This document shows, in pieces, positions 32,217-41,516 of a stretch of DNA of 64,000 bases (position 1 is the first letter of the stretch; each line of letters opens with the position of its first letter). Origin of the DNA: Thermobaculum terrenum ATCC BAA-798 (lineage in GTDB: Bacteria > Chloroflexota > Chloroflexia > Thermobaculales > Thermobaculaceae); the NCBI RefSeq assembly GCF_000025005.1, contig NC_013526.1, forward strand, positions 434,001-498,000, given 5' to 3'. A program made the translations under genes and the position numbers. Under the pieces are notes generated by a model. It was not told where the DNA came from. It worked only from the letters and a program-made list of their open reading frames with translations, and made no database searches.

Positions 32217-33728
32217 ATGGCTGAAGAAGCAGGTAAGGAGTTCCTAAGAGAGCTCGAGAAAGAGATGATGGCAAGAGGATATTCCAGGAGGGATTTCCTC
32301 AAGGTGGTGAGTGCCATGGGCGCGTCGGCCTTCCTTGCAGCCTGTGGTGCCCAACGCAGGCCACAGACTGAGGAGGGCATGGCGGCAGCTGGCACGCCCG
32401 TTGCTGGCAGCACACCGACCAGGGCCCCCTCAGCAGCACAGCCTACACCTCAGGTGAAGGTGGAATGGCCGTCGGCAGAGGCGCTGGGGTTGAAGTGGCC
32501 CAAGACCGCTGTGCCCGAACCTAAATCCAAGGTCGAGATCAGCGTGGCTCACGCTTGGGATGCAGTGTTCTGGACGAGGCAGGTGGAGTTTGATAAGCTC
32601 TTCATGCAGCGCCATCCGAACATAGTAGTCAAGGCCGAGAACACTCCTTGGGGAGACTTCCTCCAGAAGTACGTGGCTCAGGCCGCGGGTGGCACGATGC
32701 CGGATGTGATGTACGTCCACTTCTCCTGGGCACAGCAGCTCATCCAGCAGGGAGCTATCATCCCACTGGATGACTTCATAGCTCAGCAGGACGATTTCAA
32801 CATAGATGATTTCACCAAGCCTTCGCTCGTCTCCTACAGGAAGGACGGGAAACTCTACTGCGTGCCCTATGATGAGGGCCCGGGCATCCTCTACTACAAT
32901 AAAGAGATATTTGATAAGGCCAAGATAGATTACCCCTCGGACGATTGGACGCTGCAGGATCTGAAAGAGGTAGCGATCAAGCTTACCCAAGGTGAGGGGC
33001 CGAAGAAGCAGTTCGGATTCGCCAACACTCCATCGCCTGGTGACGCTACGATGGCTCCCGCTTACCTATTCCCGTTTGGTGCCCAGTACGTGAGCGAGCC
33101 CAATGAGGACAAGTGCCTCATAACCCAACCGGTGGCGATCGACACAATGGAGTGGTGGATGGAGCTCAGGCTCAAGTACGGGGCTACACCCAGCCCGGCG
33201 GATCTGGAAACTCTTACCTGGCCAGCGATCCAATTTGGTCGTATCGCTATGCAGCTTGATGGTTCCTGGGCCACGCCGGTGATCAACGCCAACGCCAAGT
33301 TCAAGTGGGATGTTGCCAAGTGGCCGAAGGGGCCGAAGAAGCACTCTACTTTCAGTGCAGGCAGCGGCTACGCCATAACCAAGGACAGCAAGAATACCGA
33401 TGCTGCCTGGATATATCTCAACGAGTATCTATCCACGGCTGGGCAGATCTTCATGTGGGCCAGCACGGGCAGGGGCAGCCCGGCGCGCAACTCCGCCTGG
33501 CCGGCGTATCTCAGCTCCAAGTACGCCCCTCCCAGCGCCAAGATCATCCAGGAGTCGTTGAACGAGTTCGCCAGCCATGCGATCCTCGATAAGCCCACCG
33601 CCGCGCAGGTCACGCAGAGGGCTGGGGCGGTCTGGGATAGGGTCATCAACGGCAAGCTGAGCGTGAGGGAGGGTCTGTTCCAGGTATGTAGGGAGATATC
33701 GCCTATCCTTGCCCGGAACCGAGAGTAG
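32217..33728 (+). CDS. ABC sugar-binding lipoprotein (Tat-like signal)
   Basis: The 503-residue protein has a 20-residue polar extension before the signal GYSRRDFLKVVSAMGASAFLAAC, with SRRDFLK as Tat motif and Cys in the lipobox. A low-complexity Thr/Pro/Ala linker follows. The mature part resembles family-1 solute-binding proteins, with LDKRD-like MPDVMYVHFSWAQQLIQQGAIIPLDDFI, ILYYNKEIFDKAKIDYPSDDWT and a C-terminal helix. It is preceded by CAGGAGGA and followed by two permeases. The ligand is probably an oligosaccharide related to the adjacent GHL6-type glycosidase or fucosidase. No ATPase gene is nearby. Confidence 0.87.
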   Translation: MAEEAGKEFLRELEKEMMARGYSRRDFLKVVSAMGASAFLAACGAQRRPQTEEGMAAAGTPVAGSTPTRAPSAAQPTPQVKVEWPSAEALGLKWPKTAVPEPKSKVEISVAHAWDAVFWTRQVEFDKLFMQRHPNIVVKAENTPWGDFLQKYVAQAAGGTMPDVMYVHFSWAQQLIQQGAIIPLDDFIAQQDDFNIDDFTKPSLVSYRKDGKLYCVPYDEGPGILYYNKEIFDKAKIDYPSDDWTLQDLKEVAIKLTQGEGPKKQFGFANTPSPGDATMAPAYLFPFGAQYVSEPNEDKCLITQPVAIDTMEWWMELRLKYGATPSPADLETLTWPAIQFGRIAMQLDGSWATPVINANAKFKWDVAKWPKGPKKHSTFSAGSGYAITKDSKNTDAAWIYLNEYLSTAGQIFMWASTGRGSPARNSAWPAYLSSKYAPPSAKIIQESLNEFASHAILDKPTAAQVTQRAGAVWDRVINGKLSVREGLFQVCREISPILARNRE

Positions 33729-33751
33729 CGCAGATAGACAGGAGATTGACG

Positions 33752-34693
33752 ATGCAGATAGCCTTGGGACGCGGACTGGCCTTTCGTAGGCATAACGGCA
33801 CGATGAGTAGGTCTGCCAGACGTGAGGAGCTGGAGTTCTACCTGTTCATATCTCCTTGGCTGATAGGTTTTCTCCTGTTTGGAGCTGGTCCCATCGTGGC
33901 CTCGGCACTCATCAGCTTCACCGACTGGTCGCTGCTCTCATCCCCGCATTGGATAGGGATCGAGAACTACCGGCGCCTCGTGCAGGACCCGCTCTTCTAC
34001 AAGGCACTGGTCAACACGATCTACTTCGGCGCGGGGAGCGTGATCCTCGGGGTGATAGTCAGCTTTCTGCTGGCGCTGCTGCTCAACCAGAAGGTGTGGG
34101 GGATGCCTTTGTTCCGCACCATCTTCTACCTGCCATCCGTTGTGGCAGGTATCGCCACAGCGCTACTGTGGGTCAATATATTCCACCCTGACTTCGGAAT
34201 GATCAACTACGTGCTTGGGCTGTTCGGTATCCAGGGACCGGGCTGGCTACAATCCGAGGAATGGGTGATTCCCGCCCTGATCATCATGAGCGTGTGGGGT
34301 GCCGGTAACACGATGGTGATCTACCTGGCGGGATTGCAGAACATACCCGAGCATCTCTATGAGGCTGCGGCCATCGACGGGGCCGGTGCGTGGTCCAAGT
34401 TCTGGCACGTGACCGTCCCGATGATATCGCCGGTGATCTTCTTCAACCTAGTTACTGGGTTCATCGCGTCTCTGCAGGCATTCGTGCTCATCCTGGTGAT
34501 GACCAACGGAGGGCCGGCGGACGCCTCGCTAGTCTACGGGCTGTACATCTACCGACAGGCGTTCGAGTACTTCGATATGGGCTACGCCTCAGCGCTGGCC
34601 TGGGTGCTCTTTGTCCTAATAATTCTCATCACTGCCCTGCAGTTCAAGTTCGCCCAGCGATGGGTGTACTACGAGGGCGATATCAGGGGGTAA
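33752..34693 (+). CDS. ABC sugar permease, MalF type
   Basis: This 313-residue permease has six hydrophobic spans, the segment GPIVASALISFTDWSLLSSPHWIGIENYRRL and an EAA loop (EAAAIDGAGAWSKFWHVTVPMISP). It forms the channel with the next gene, which starts 6 bp after its stop. The ATG at 33752 is used; a TTG two codons upstream is possible. It is part of the importer operon that begins with the binding protein at 32217. Confidence 0.88.
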   Translation: MQIALGRGLAFRRHNGTMSRSARREELEFYLFISPWLIGFLLFGAGPIVASALISFTDWSLLSSPHWIGIENYRRLVQDPLFYKALVNTIYFGAGSVILGVIVSFLLALLLNQKVWGMPLFRTIFYLPSVVAGIATALLWVNIFHPDFGMINYVLGLFGIQGPGWLQSEEWVIPALIIMSVWGAGNTMVIYLAGLQNIPEHLYEAAAIDGAGAWSKFWHVTVPMISPVIFFNLVTGFIASLQAFVLILVMTNGGPADASLVYGLYIYRQAFEYFDMGYASALAWVLFVLIILITALQFKFAQRWVYYEGDIRG

Positions 34694-34699
34694 GCTAAT

Positions 34700-35599
34700 A
34701 TGAGGACCGAAGCTCAGGTAACTCCTTCTGGGAGGGTCATGGCCAGGAGAACGGCGCTCAGCAGCGTGCGGTTGACGAGGCGTCTGCATCGCATACTCAT
34801 ATATGCGCTGCTGATCCTCGGGTCGATCTTCTACGTCCTCCCGTTCATGTGGATGATCAGCACATCCCTCAAGCCATCGCAGGAAGTATTCACCTTTCCT
34901 CCTCAGTTCTTGCCCACCCATTTCCAGTGGCGCAACTACATCGAGGGCTGGACGGCGCTGCCTTTCAGCACTTTCCTCAAGAACTCCCTGATCGTGACTT
35001 GCTCCAACGTGGTCGGCAACCTGATCTCGTGCTGCCTCGTGGCGTACGGCTTTGCGCGCCTGAGGGCGCGTGGCAAGGGATTGCTCTTCCTTATGGTGCT
35101 GGCGACCCTCATGATACCGCGCGAGGTGACGATAGTGCCGACCTTTATTCTCTTCAGCAAACTGCACCTCGTGAACACCCTGTGGCCGCTGATCCTGCCA
35201 GCCTGGTTCGGCTACCCCTTCTTTATCTTCCTGCTGCGCCAGTTTTTCATGGGTATACCGTTGGATCTGGATGACGCGGCTCGTATAGACGGCGCCTCAA
35301 ACCTGCGAATACTCACGCATATCATCCTGCCGTTATCCAAGCCAGCGCTGGCCACGGTTGCCATATTTGCTTTCGTCGGTAACTGGAACAACCTGCTCGA
35401 TCCGTTGATCTACCTGCGTTCCACCGAGAAGTTCACGCTGGCGATCGGGCTAAACCTCTTCCGAGGCCAGTACTTCACGCAGTACAACCAGCTCATGGCT
35501 GTATCCATACTGACGTTGCTGCCTATACTGGTCATCTTCTTCGTGGCCCAGAAGTACTTCATTCAGGGCATCACGCTCACCGGCATGGGAGGGCGCTAA
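34700..35599 (+). CDS. ABC sugar permease, MalG type
   Basis: The 299-residue protein has six hydrophobic spans and an EAA-type loop (DDAARIDGASNLRILTHIILPLSKP). The YVLPFMWMISTSLKPSQEVFTFPPQFLP start and the YFIQGITLTGMGGR end are typical of MalG/LacG-like subunits. It ends 29 bp before the GHL6-type glycosidase gene, so all four genes from 32217 are probably co-transcribed. No nucleotide-binding gene follows. Confidence 0.88.
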   Translation: MRTEAQVTPSGRVMARRTALSSVRLTRRLHRILIYALLILGSIFYVLPFMWMISTSLKPSQEVFTFPPQFLPTHFQWRNYIEGWTALPFSTFLKNSLIVTCSNVVGNLISCCLVAYGFARLRARGKGLLFLMVLATLMIPREVTIVPTFILFSKLHLVNTLWPLILPAWFGYPFFIFLLRQFFMGIPLDLDDAARIDGASNLRILTHIILPLSKPALATVAIFAFVGNWNNLLDPLIYLRSTEKFTLAIGLNLFRGQYFTQYNQLMAVSILTLLPILVIFFVAQKYFIQGITLTGMGGR

Positions 35600-35628
35600 C
35601 CAATTCTTAGTCTGTGGAGGATGCACCC

Positions 35629-37620
35629 ATGGGGAACCTGGACTTGCCTTACAGGCAGATACACCTGGACTTTCACACATCCGCCGCGTGCGAGGATGTG
35701 GGCAGGGACTTCGACCCTGAAGAGTTCGTGCGCACCCTCAAGATGGGCCAGGTGGAGTCCATCACGATATTTGGCAAGTGTCACCACGGCTTCTCTTACT
35801 ACCCGACGCAGCTGGGGACCCAGCACCCCAACTTAAGCTTCGACCTGATGGGCGAGCAGCTCAGGGCGCTGCACGGCGCCGGCATCAGGGCTCCCATCTA
35901 CGTGAGCATCATGTGGGATGACTTGGCCGGCGAGCAGCACCCTGAGTGGGTCGTGGTGGATAGGGAGGGCAGGATGGTGATGCGCCCGCCGCTGACCAAC
36001 TATTCGCCGCTGGAAGGCAAGACGGGGTGGACCACCCTGGACGTCTCCTCGGGCTACGGGGACTACGTGGTATCCCAAATAGCGGAGATCTGCGACAGGT
36101 ATCCGGTCGACGGTTTCTTCTTCGACATATGCTTTCCTCTCCCCAATTATTCACCTTGGGGGCAAGCCAGGATGCGCGCTGCAGGGGTGGACTTGGCCGA
36201 TGAGAGGGCGGTCTCGAGGTACGCCTGGGACAGGTTGTGCGAGTTCTTCGAGCGCGTATCCTCGCTGGTGCGGGCCAAGGCGCCAGATTCCACCATCTTC
36301 TACAACGGCACCGTGTCCCCGCACCTAGCTAAGGTGCTTGGATACCAGACGCATGTGGAGATAGAGAGCTTGCCCACGTCAGGGCTCTGGGGTTACCTGC
36401 ACTACCCAATAGCGGCAAGGCATGCCAGGGCGCTGGGGGCCCAGTTCGTGGGGATGACGGGCAGGTTCCACAAAGCCTGGGCAGACTTCGGGGGGCTCAA
36501 GACGCGCAACCAGCTGGACTACGAGTGCGGTGTTATAGTGTCTGCAGGCGGCAGGATATCCGTGGGAGACCAGCTGCACCCCAACGGTAGGCTTGACCCA
36601 GCGGTGTATAGGCTGCTTGGGCATGCCTTTGGTAGGATAGCTGCCCTCGAGTCTTGGCTCCGCGGTGCTCGTCCCACGGCGGAGGTGGGCGTTCTGGCCG
36701 GTCCCGACTCACAGGCGCCGATGCGTTACAGCCCGGGGACGGAGGGAGCCGCCCAGATGTTGCTTGAGGCCGGCATTCAGTTTGATCTGGTCGATCACGA
36801 GGCTGTGGACATAACATCGTACAGGGTGATCCTGCTTCCCGAGGATGTCTCCGTTGGGCGGGAGTTGGAGGCTAAGCTGCAGCTGTATCTGGAGAAGGGC
36901 GGGCACTGCATAACGGCAGCCCCTCAGCGGTTGTCCTTCTTGCCTGTGGAGTCGTTGGAGCCTAGTCCCACCACCCCCTCCTACTTCAGGGTGCCGACCG
37001 CTCTCGTAGGTGGCAGTGAGCTTGCCACGGATTACGATTACGTGTTCTACGATACGGCCTATGTGGTTCGCCCTAGACAAGGGGCATATTATGATGGTGA
37101 CCTGCGCAGGGCACTATTCAATCGTACGTGGGAACATTTTACTAGCCACGCGCACGCTCCCGTGGGCGAGTCCCTGAGCGCCCCCCTCATAGTGATGGCT
37201 GACCAGCTGTCGTACATCGCGCTGCCGATATTCGGCGCCTACCACAGGCACGACTACTGGGCCTACCGGGCTGTGGCTGTCAACGCCTTGCTGAGGCATT
37301 TGCCAGATCCTGTTGTGAGGTACGCAGGCCCTGGCTGGGTAGAGGTGTCGGTGCATGAGCAGGAGCTTGCTGGGTTGGAGCGTAAGATTGTGCACCTCGT
37401 GACGTACACCCCGCGCAGGACCTCCCACCCCATACCGCATGTGGATAGCGGTGGGCAGGTGGTGGGTATCAGCCTAGGTGTACGCAACGACGGTAGGACC
37501 CCGAGCAGGGTCTACCTGGCCCCAGATGGAGCCGAGCTGGGGTTTACCGTGGAAGGTGGCTACACCCAGGTGCAGCTACCTGGGGTAGGCCCCCACACGG
37601 TGATCGTGTTGGAGTACTAG
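35629..37620 (+). CDS. Putative glycoside hydrolase, GHL6 type with beta-galactosidase trimerisation-like domain
   Basis: The 663-residue protein has an N-terminal TIM-barrel-like region (about 1-330: LDFHTSAACEDVGRDFDPEEFVRTLKMGQVESITIFGKCHHGFSYYPT, VDGFFFDICFP). Next is a Rossmann-like domain (about 345-540: VGVLAGPDSQAPMRYSPGTEGAAQMLLEAGIQFDLVD) and then a beta-rich C-terminus. This order is that of the hypothetical glycosyl hydrolase 6 family (GHL6) with a beta-galactosidase trimerisation domain. Acidic residues in FDICFP and HVEIESLPT are candidate catalytic residues. No signal peptide is seen. It follows the importer permeases and probably hydrolyses the imported sugar. Substrate is unknown. 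Confidence 0.72.
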   Translation: MGNLDLPYRQIHLDFHTSAACEDVGRDFDPEEFVRTLKMGQVESITIFGKCHHGFSYYPTQLGTQHPNLSFDLMGEQLRALHGAGIRAPIYVSIMWDDLAGEQHPEWVVVDREGRMVMRPPLTNYSPLEGKTGWTTLDVSSGYGDYVVSQIAEICDRYPVDGFFFDICFPLPNYSPWGQARMRAAGVDLADERAVSRYAWDRLCEFFERVSSLVRAKAPDSTIFYNGTVSPHLAKVLGYQTHVEIESLPTSGLWGYLHYPIAARHARALGAQFVGMTGRFHKAWADFGGLKTRNQLDYECGVIVSAGGRISVGDQLHPNGRLDPAVYRLLGHAFGRIAALESWLRGARPTAEVGVLAGPDSQAPMRYSPGTEGAAQMLLEAGIQFDLVDHEAVDITSYRVILLPEDVSVGRELEAKLQLYLEKGGHCITAAPQRLSFLPVESLEPSPTTPSYFRVPTALVGGSELATDYDYVFYDTAYVVRPRQGAYYDGDLRRALFNRTWEHFTSHAHAPVGESLSAPLIVMADQLSYIALPIFGAYHRHDYWAYRAVAVNALLRHLPDPVVRYAGPGWVEVSVHEQELAGLERKIVHLVTYTPRRTSHPIPHVDSGGQVVGISLGVRNDGRTPSRVYLAPDGAELGFTVEGGYTQVQLPGVGPHTVIVLEY

Positions 37621-37647
37621 TCGCCACCTCTGCCGGCGCGACCGGAT

Positions 37648-37683
37648 GGGTGCATGCTCCCGACGAACTCGCAGCATGCACCC
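37648..37683. terminator. Hairpin between convergent genes
   Basis: An 11-bp perfect inverted repeat (GGGTGCATGCT at 37648-37658 and AGCATGCACCC at 37673-37683) lies between the GHL6-type gene and the convergent glyoxalase-fold gene. It can act in both directions. Confidence 0.65.
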
Positions 37684-37689
37684 CATATA

Positions 37690-38664
37690 TCATTGGTTGA
37701 AGTAGGGAGAGGGGTCGATGGGACGGAGCCCGGCCTCGATCTGTTCCCTGTAGGGCTCCAGGAAGGGGGGCAGGGATAGCTTTTCGCCCAGGTGGTCGAG
37801 CTCCTCGTCCGCTGCAAAGCCGGGGCCATCGGTAGCGATCTCAAACAGCACCCCCTCCGGCTCCCGGAAGTAGATGGACTTGAAGTAGAAGCGGTCGATG
37901 ATCGGGGTCACCCCTAGACCCTCGCTGGCTACTCTGTTGCGCCATCGGCGATGCTCCTCGTCGTTGGGCGTGCGGAACGCCACGTGGTGCACCCCACCGA
38001 TGCCGAGCCTCCCGCTGGGCATCTCCGGTCGCTCCTCCACATGCACCTCGGCACCGGGGCCTCCTGGCCCGGTCTCGTACACGTACACCTTGCGGGACGG
38101 CGCCTCCTGCAGGGTGTACTCGCCCTTCTTCCGGAACCCCATGATATCCACCAGGGTTCTCTCGGTGGGCAGCAGGCTGTCGACCGTGAGGGCCACGGAG
38201 TGCAGCCCCTTGATCGCCCGCTCCGGAGGCACCCGGCTCTCGCGCCAGGGGATCCCTCCAGGCAGCCCCCCGTCTTCGACCAGCTCCAGGTGTTGCCCCT
38301 CCGGGTCCTGGAAGGGGAGCACGCACACGCCATCCCTCTCCTCCAGCTTGCCCGGCTGGACGCCGAAGCCCCTCAGCCAACCCGACCACCACTCCAGCGT
38401 CTCGCGATCGTGCACCCTCAAGCGGATCGCCGTGATCATGCCTGTCCCGGGCACGTTGGGGCCGATGTGTGGCCAGTCGAAGAAGGTGATCTCCGTGCCG
38501 GGGCGCCCCTCCGCGTCGGCATAGAACAGGTGGTACGCCGAGACGTCGTCCTGGTTGACGGTCCTCTTGACCAGCCGCATACCTAGCACCTTGGTGTAGA
38601 ACGCGACGTTCATCGAGGCGTTGCCGGTCACGGCGGTCACGTGGTGCAATCCTTCGAGCTCCAT
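37690..38664 (-). CDS. Two-module glyoxalase-fold protein (ring-cleaving dioxygenase/MhqO-like)
   Basis: The 324-residue protein has two vicinal-oxygen-chelate modules. The first begins LEGLHHVTAVTGNASMNVAFYTKVLG and includes the VEDGG metal-ligand region. The second begins KGLHSVALTVDSLLPTERTL with a later GGVHHVAFRTPNDEEH, and ends with YFREPEGVLFEIATDGPGF, where Glu is a metal ligand. This pattern is that of the MhqO/MhqA ring-cleaving dioxygenases induced by quinones. It probably opens hydroquinone- or catechol-type rings. It stands alone, with GGGGAGG before ATG 38664. Confidence 0.85.
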   Translation of the reverse strand: MELEGLHHVTAVTGNASMNVAFYTKVLGMRLVKRTVNQDDVSAYHLFYADAEGRPGTEITFFDWPHIGPNVPGTGMITAIRLRVHDRETLEWWSGWLRGFGVQPGKLEERDGVCVLPFQDPEGQHLELVEDGGLPGGIPWRESRVPPERAIKGLHSVALTVDSLLPTERTLVDIMGFRKKGEYTLQEAPSRKVYVYETGPGGPGAEVHVEERPEMPSGRLGIGGVHHVAFRTPNDEEHRRWRNRVASEGLGVTPIIDRFYFKSIYFREPEGVLFEIATDGPGFAADEELDHLGEKLSLPPFLEPYREQIEAGLRPIDPSPYFNQ

Positions 38665-38829
38665 AGCTACCTCCCCTTACGACTTTGGTCACATCCTCAT
38701 CAGCAAGACTCCTTCCACCGCTGCAAGCCTCCGCACGGGCTGCCTTGGGCATCCGGGGTTGCAGACGGCTCGTCTCGCGCGTAACTTTGTTGATGCCCGG
38801 GACGTTTATCACTCGTAGGAGGTGTCTGG
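38665..38829. other. Intergenic region between divergent glyoxalase and deacetylase genes
   Basis: The 165 bp are GC-rich with no gene that I recognise. The deacetylase ribosome binding site (AGGAGG) is at 38817-38822. No clear promoter boxes were found. Confidence 0.4.
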
Positions 38830-39771
38830 ATGGTGGTTCGTCGTCTGTACGTGTTGGTGCTGGTGGCTTTGCTGGTGATGGGTATCGGAGATCGGGTTGC
38901 CGGATCGTCCGCGGCGGCATCGGGATCCGCGGCGGCTCGGCGGCCACGACCGCTCATGCGCAGCCTCGGCACCTCCCTCCAGGAGGCCGAGGTTGCTGCG
39001 AGGTATCCGGCAGGCGTCTTCCCGCGATCGGTGGCCCGGGAACCAGCGTCCTCGCAGCCGCCGTTGGTGAGGCCCAGGGCTATCACCTTGCCGGTGCTGA
39101 TGTACCATGGTTTTACCTCTCTGGCGGGCGAGTACGAGGTACCCATCCCGGTGTTCCGCGAGCAGCTGGACTGGCTGAAGTCCCACGGCTACCGGACGGT
39201 GACGCTGCCCCAAGTGTACGCCTATATGTTCGGCAGGGGACGCCTGCCGCGCAAGCCCGTGCTCATCACCATGGACGATGGCCGGCTGAGCCAGCTGGCG
39301 GCGATCAGGGAGCTGCGGAAGCGCGGCATGCGAGCCGTGCTGTTCGTGATGGGCGGCGGCAACCAGCTGGATTGGGCGCAGCTGCGCAAGATCAAGTACT
39401 GGGGATTCGAGATCGAGTCGCATACGATGACGCACCCTCTGCACCCGCCGCTGACCAAGCTGTCCAGTGCCCGGCTATGGTACGAGCTGTACAACTCCCG
39501 CAGGGTGCTCAGGCAAAGGCTGGGGGTGAGCGCTCGCTACCTGGCGTATCCAGGGGGCGCGTACGACGCGCGAGTGGTGCGGATGGCGCGCAAGGCGGGC
39601 TATGTGGGCGCCCTGGGGTCGTGGGGAGGCGGGCGCTGGACGCCCGCGCAGCGCTTCTCGGAACCCAGGATGCTGGTCAGGGGCGACCTGTCCGTGCGGG
39701 CTTTCGGCCAGCTCGTAAGGAGCATGACGAGCAAGCCGGCCGAAAGCCCGGGAGGGGGGATAAACCCCTAG
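38830..39771 (+). CDS. Polysaccharide deacetylase (NodB-homology) family protein
   Basis: The 313-residue protein has a signal peptide (RRLYVLVLVALLVMGIGDRVAG) and a polar linker of about 60 residues. The NodB domain follows: LPVLMYHGF, ITMDDGRLSQLAA (motif with the catalytic base and metal Asp), IESHTMTHPLHPP (His metal ligands) and RYLAYPGGAYD. These enzymes remove N- or O-acetyl groups from peptidoglycan, chitin or other polysaccharides outside the cell. The DDG motif has Met before it instead of the usual Phe. The stop shares CTAG with the stop of the convergent MFS gene. Confidence 0.88.
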   Translation: MVVRRLYVLVLVALLVMGIGDRVAGSSAAASGSAAARRPRPLMRSLGTSLQEAEVAARYPAGVFPRSVAREPASSQPPLVRPRAITLPVLMYHGFTSLAGEYEVPIPVFREQLDWLKSHGYRTVTLPQVYAYMFGRGRLPRKPVLITMDDGRLSQLAAIRELRKRGMRAVLFVMGGGNQLDWAQLRKIKYWGFEIESHTMTHPLHPPLTKLSSARLWYELYNSRRVLRQRLGVSARYLAYPGGAYDARVVRMARKAGYVGALGSWGGGRWTPAQRFSEPRMLVRGDLSVRAFGQLVRSMTSKPAESPGGGINP

Positions 39772-41516
39772 TCGGGGATCGTGTCGGTTGCCAGGAGACT
39801 CGCCGCCTCGTAGCGGTCGGGCTCCTGTACCTCGTAGATGTACTTGCCCCCTCGGAAGAGGGAGAACACGGCAGCCCCCAGGGATATCAGGGCGCAGATA
39901 GTGAAGGCCACTACCACGCCGTGCATGAAGGCGCCCGAGATCATGTCGGGGAAGAACTCCTTGCCGAGCACCTTGGAGCGGTTGGCGGCCGACAGCCCGT
40001 CCAGCACCTCCCTCGGCAGGAGCGTCGCCATGGGGTTGTAGCCTAGAAAGGCAGCAAAGAGTGCGCCGGTGGGCGGCAGGTGGGAGATGCCCTCGGCCAC
40101 CTTGGCGGGGACGCCCACGGAGGTCAGCCCGCCGTACAGCGCGGCCGGCAGCTTGGACGCCAGGCCCGCGGTGACTAGGGAGAAGATCAGCGTGATCGAC
40201 AGCGTGTTGCCCGCGTTCTGGAACGTGGCCCTCATGCCGCTGGCGACGCCCCGGTACTCTGGGGGCACGGAGTTCATGATCGAGGCCGTGTTGGGCGCGG
40301 AGAACATCCCCATGCCCAGCCCCAGCAGCAGGATGAGGCCGGCGAACACCGGGTAGCTGAAGTTGGCCGGCAGGAGCGTGAGCCCCACGAAACCCGCGGC
40401 GGTGATCACCATGCCGAGCGTGGTGAAGAGCCGTGAGCCGTAGCGGTCCGAGAGGTAGCCGCTCAGAGGCCCCATCAGGAGGAACCCCATCGACAGGGGG
40501 AGCATGTATATGCCGGCCCACAGCGGGGTCCGCTCGAAGCTGTAGCCGTGCAGCGGTAGCCATATCCCCTGCAACCAGATGATCAGCATGAACTGGAGGC
40601 CGCCCCTGGCGACCGACGCGAGGAAGCCGGCGATGTTGCCCATCGCGAACATCCTGATCCCGAACAGGTGGACCTGGAACATCGGGTCCGGCACCCGCAG
40701 CTCGACCAGGGCGAAGCCCACGAGCATCAGGAGCCCCACCGCCAGGCCCCCCAGCACCCAGGGATTGGTCCAGCCCATGTTGGAGCTGCCGTAGGGCATG
40801 ATCGCGTAGCTGAGCGCGATGAGTATGACCGTCAGGCCGATGGCGAACAGGATGTTGCCGGGGATGTCCAGCCGCTGGTTGGCCCTGCGGCGGGAGGTCT
40901 CGTGGAGCATCATGTACGCCCACACGGTCCCCAGGAGCCCTATGGGCACGCTCACCAGGAAGACGGCCCGCCAGTTGATGGCCGCCAGGACGCCGCCGAG
41001 TATGAGCCCTACGAAGCCTCCGCCTATGCTGGCGATCTGATTCACGCCCATCGCCATGCCCCTCTCGTGAGGGGGGAAGGCGTCGGTGAGGATCGCGGTG
41101 GAGTTGGAGAACAGGAAGGCGCCCCCCACACCCTGGACGAGCCTGTAGACGATCAGCTGGGTGGCGGCGAAGTTCCCGCGGCCCTGGATAAAGGTCAGCA
41201 GGATGGATCCGAGGGTGAAGATAGCGAAGCCCAGGTTGTACAGGCGCACCCGCCCGAACATGTCGGATATGCGCCCACAGGTCACCAGCAGCACCGCCGT
41301 GACCACCATGTAACCCATGAGGGCCCACAGCAGGAAGGTGGTCTCCCCGGGCGCCAGAGGGTTGATCCCCATGCCCCTGAAGATGTCCGGCAGCGCTATG
41401 AGCACGATGCTGCCGTTGAGGGCCGCCATCAGTATGCCCAACGTGGTGTTGGAGAGGGCGATCCACTTGTAGTCTATGTGCGCCAACCTCCTATGCTGTG
41501 TGGTAGCCTGTGCCAT
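39768..41516 (-). CDS. MFS multidrug exporter, DHA2 (14-TMS) type
   Basis: The 582-residue membrane protein has about 14 hydrophobic segments. Its N-terminal LGILMAALNGSIVLIALPDIFRGMGI and the loop GRISDMFGRVRLYNLGFAIF are typical of the EmrB/QacA drug:H+ antiporters. A SDRYGSRLFTTLGM loop marks the second half. ATG 41516 has GGGAGAAG upstream and lies 26 bp inside the end of the MarR gene, so translation is coupled. It probably exports a toxic compound sensed by the MarR protein. Confidence 0.9.
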   Translation of the reverse strand: MAQATTQHRRLAHIDYKWIALSNTTLGILMAALNGSIVLIALPDIFRGMGINPLAPGETTFLLWALMGYMVVTAVLLVTCGRISDMFGRVRLYNLGFAIFTLGSILLTFIQGRGNFAATQLIVYRLVQGVGGAFLFSNSTAILTDAFPPHERGMAMGVNQIASIGGGFVGLILGGVLAAINWRAVFLVSVPIGLLGTVWAYMMLHETSRRRANQRLDIPGNILFAIGLTVILIALSYAIMPYGSSNMGWTNPWVLGGLAVGLLMLVGFALVELRVPDPMFQVHLFGIRMFAMGNIAGFLASVARGGLQFMLIIWLQGIWLPLHGYSFERTPLWAGIYMLPLSMGFLLMGPLSGYLSDRYGSRLFTTLGMVITAAGFVGLTLLPANFSYPVFAGLILLLGLGMGMFSAPNTASIMNSVPPEYRGVASGMRATFQNAGNTLSITLIFSLVTAGLASKLPAALYGGLTSVGVPAKVAEGISHLPPTGALFAAFLGYNPMATLLPREVLDGLSAANRSKVLGKEFFPDMISGAFMHGVVVAFTICALISLGAAVFSLFRGGKYIYEVQEPDRYEAASLLATDTIPD

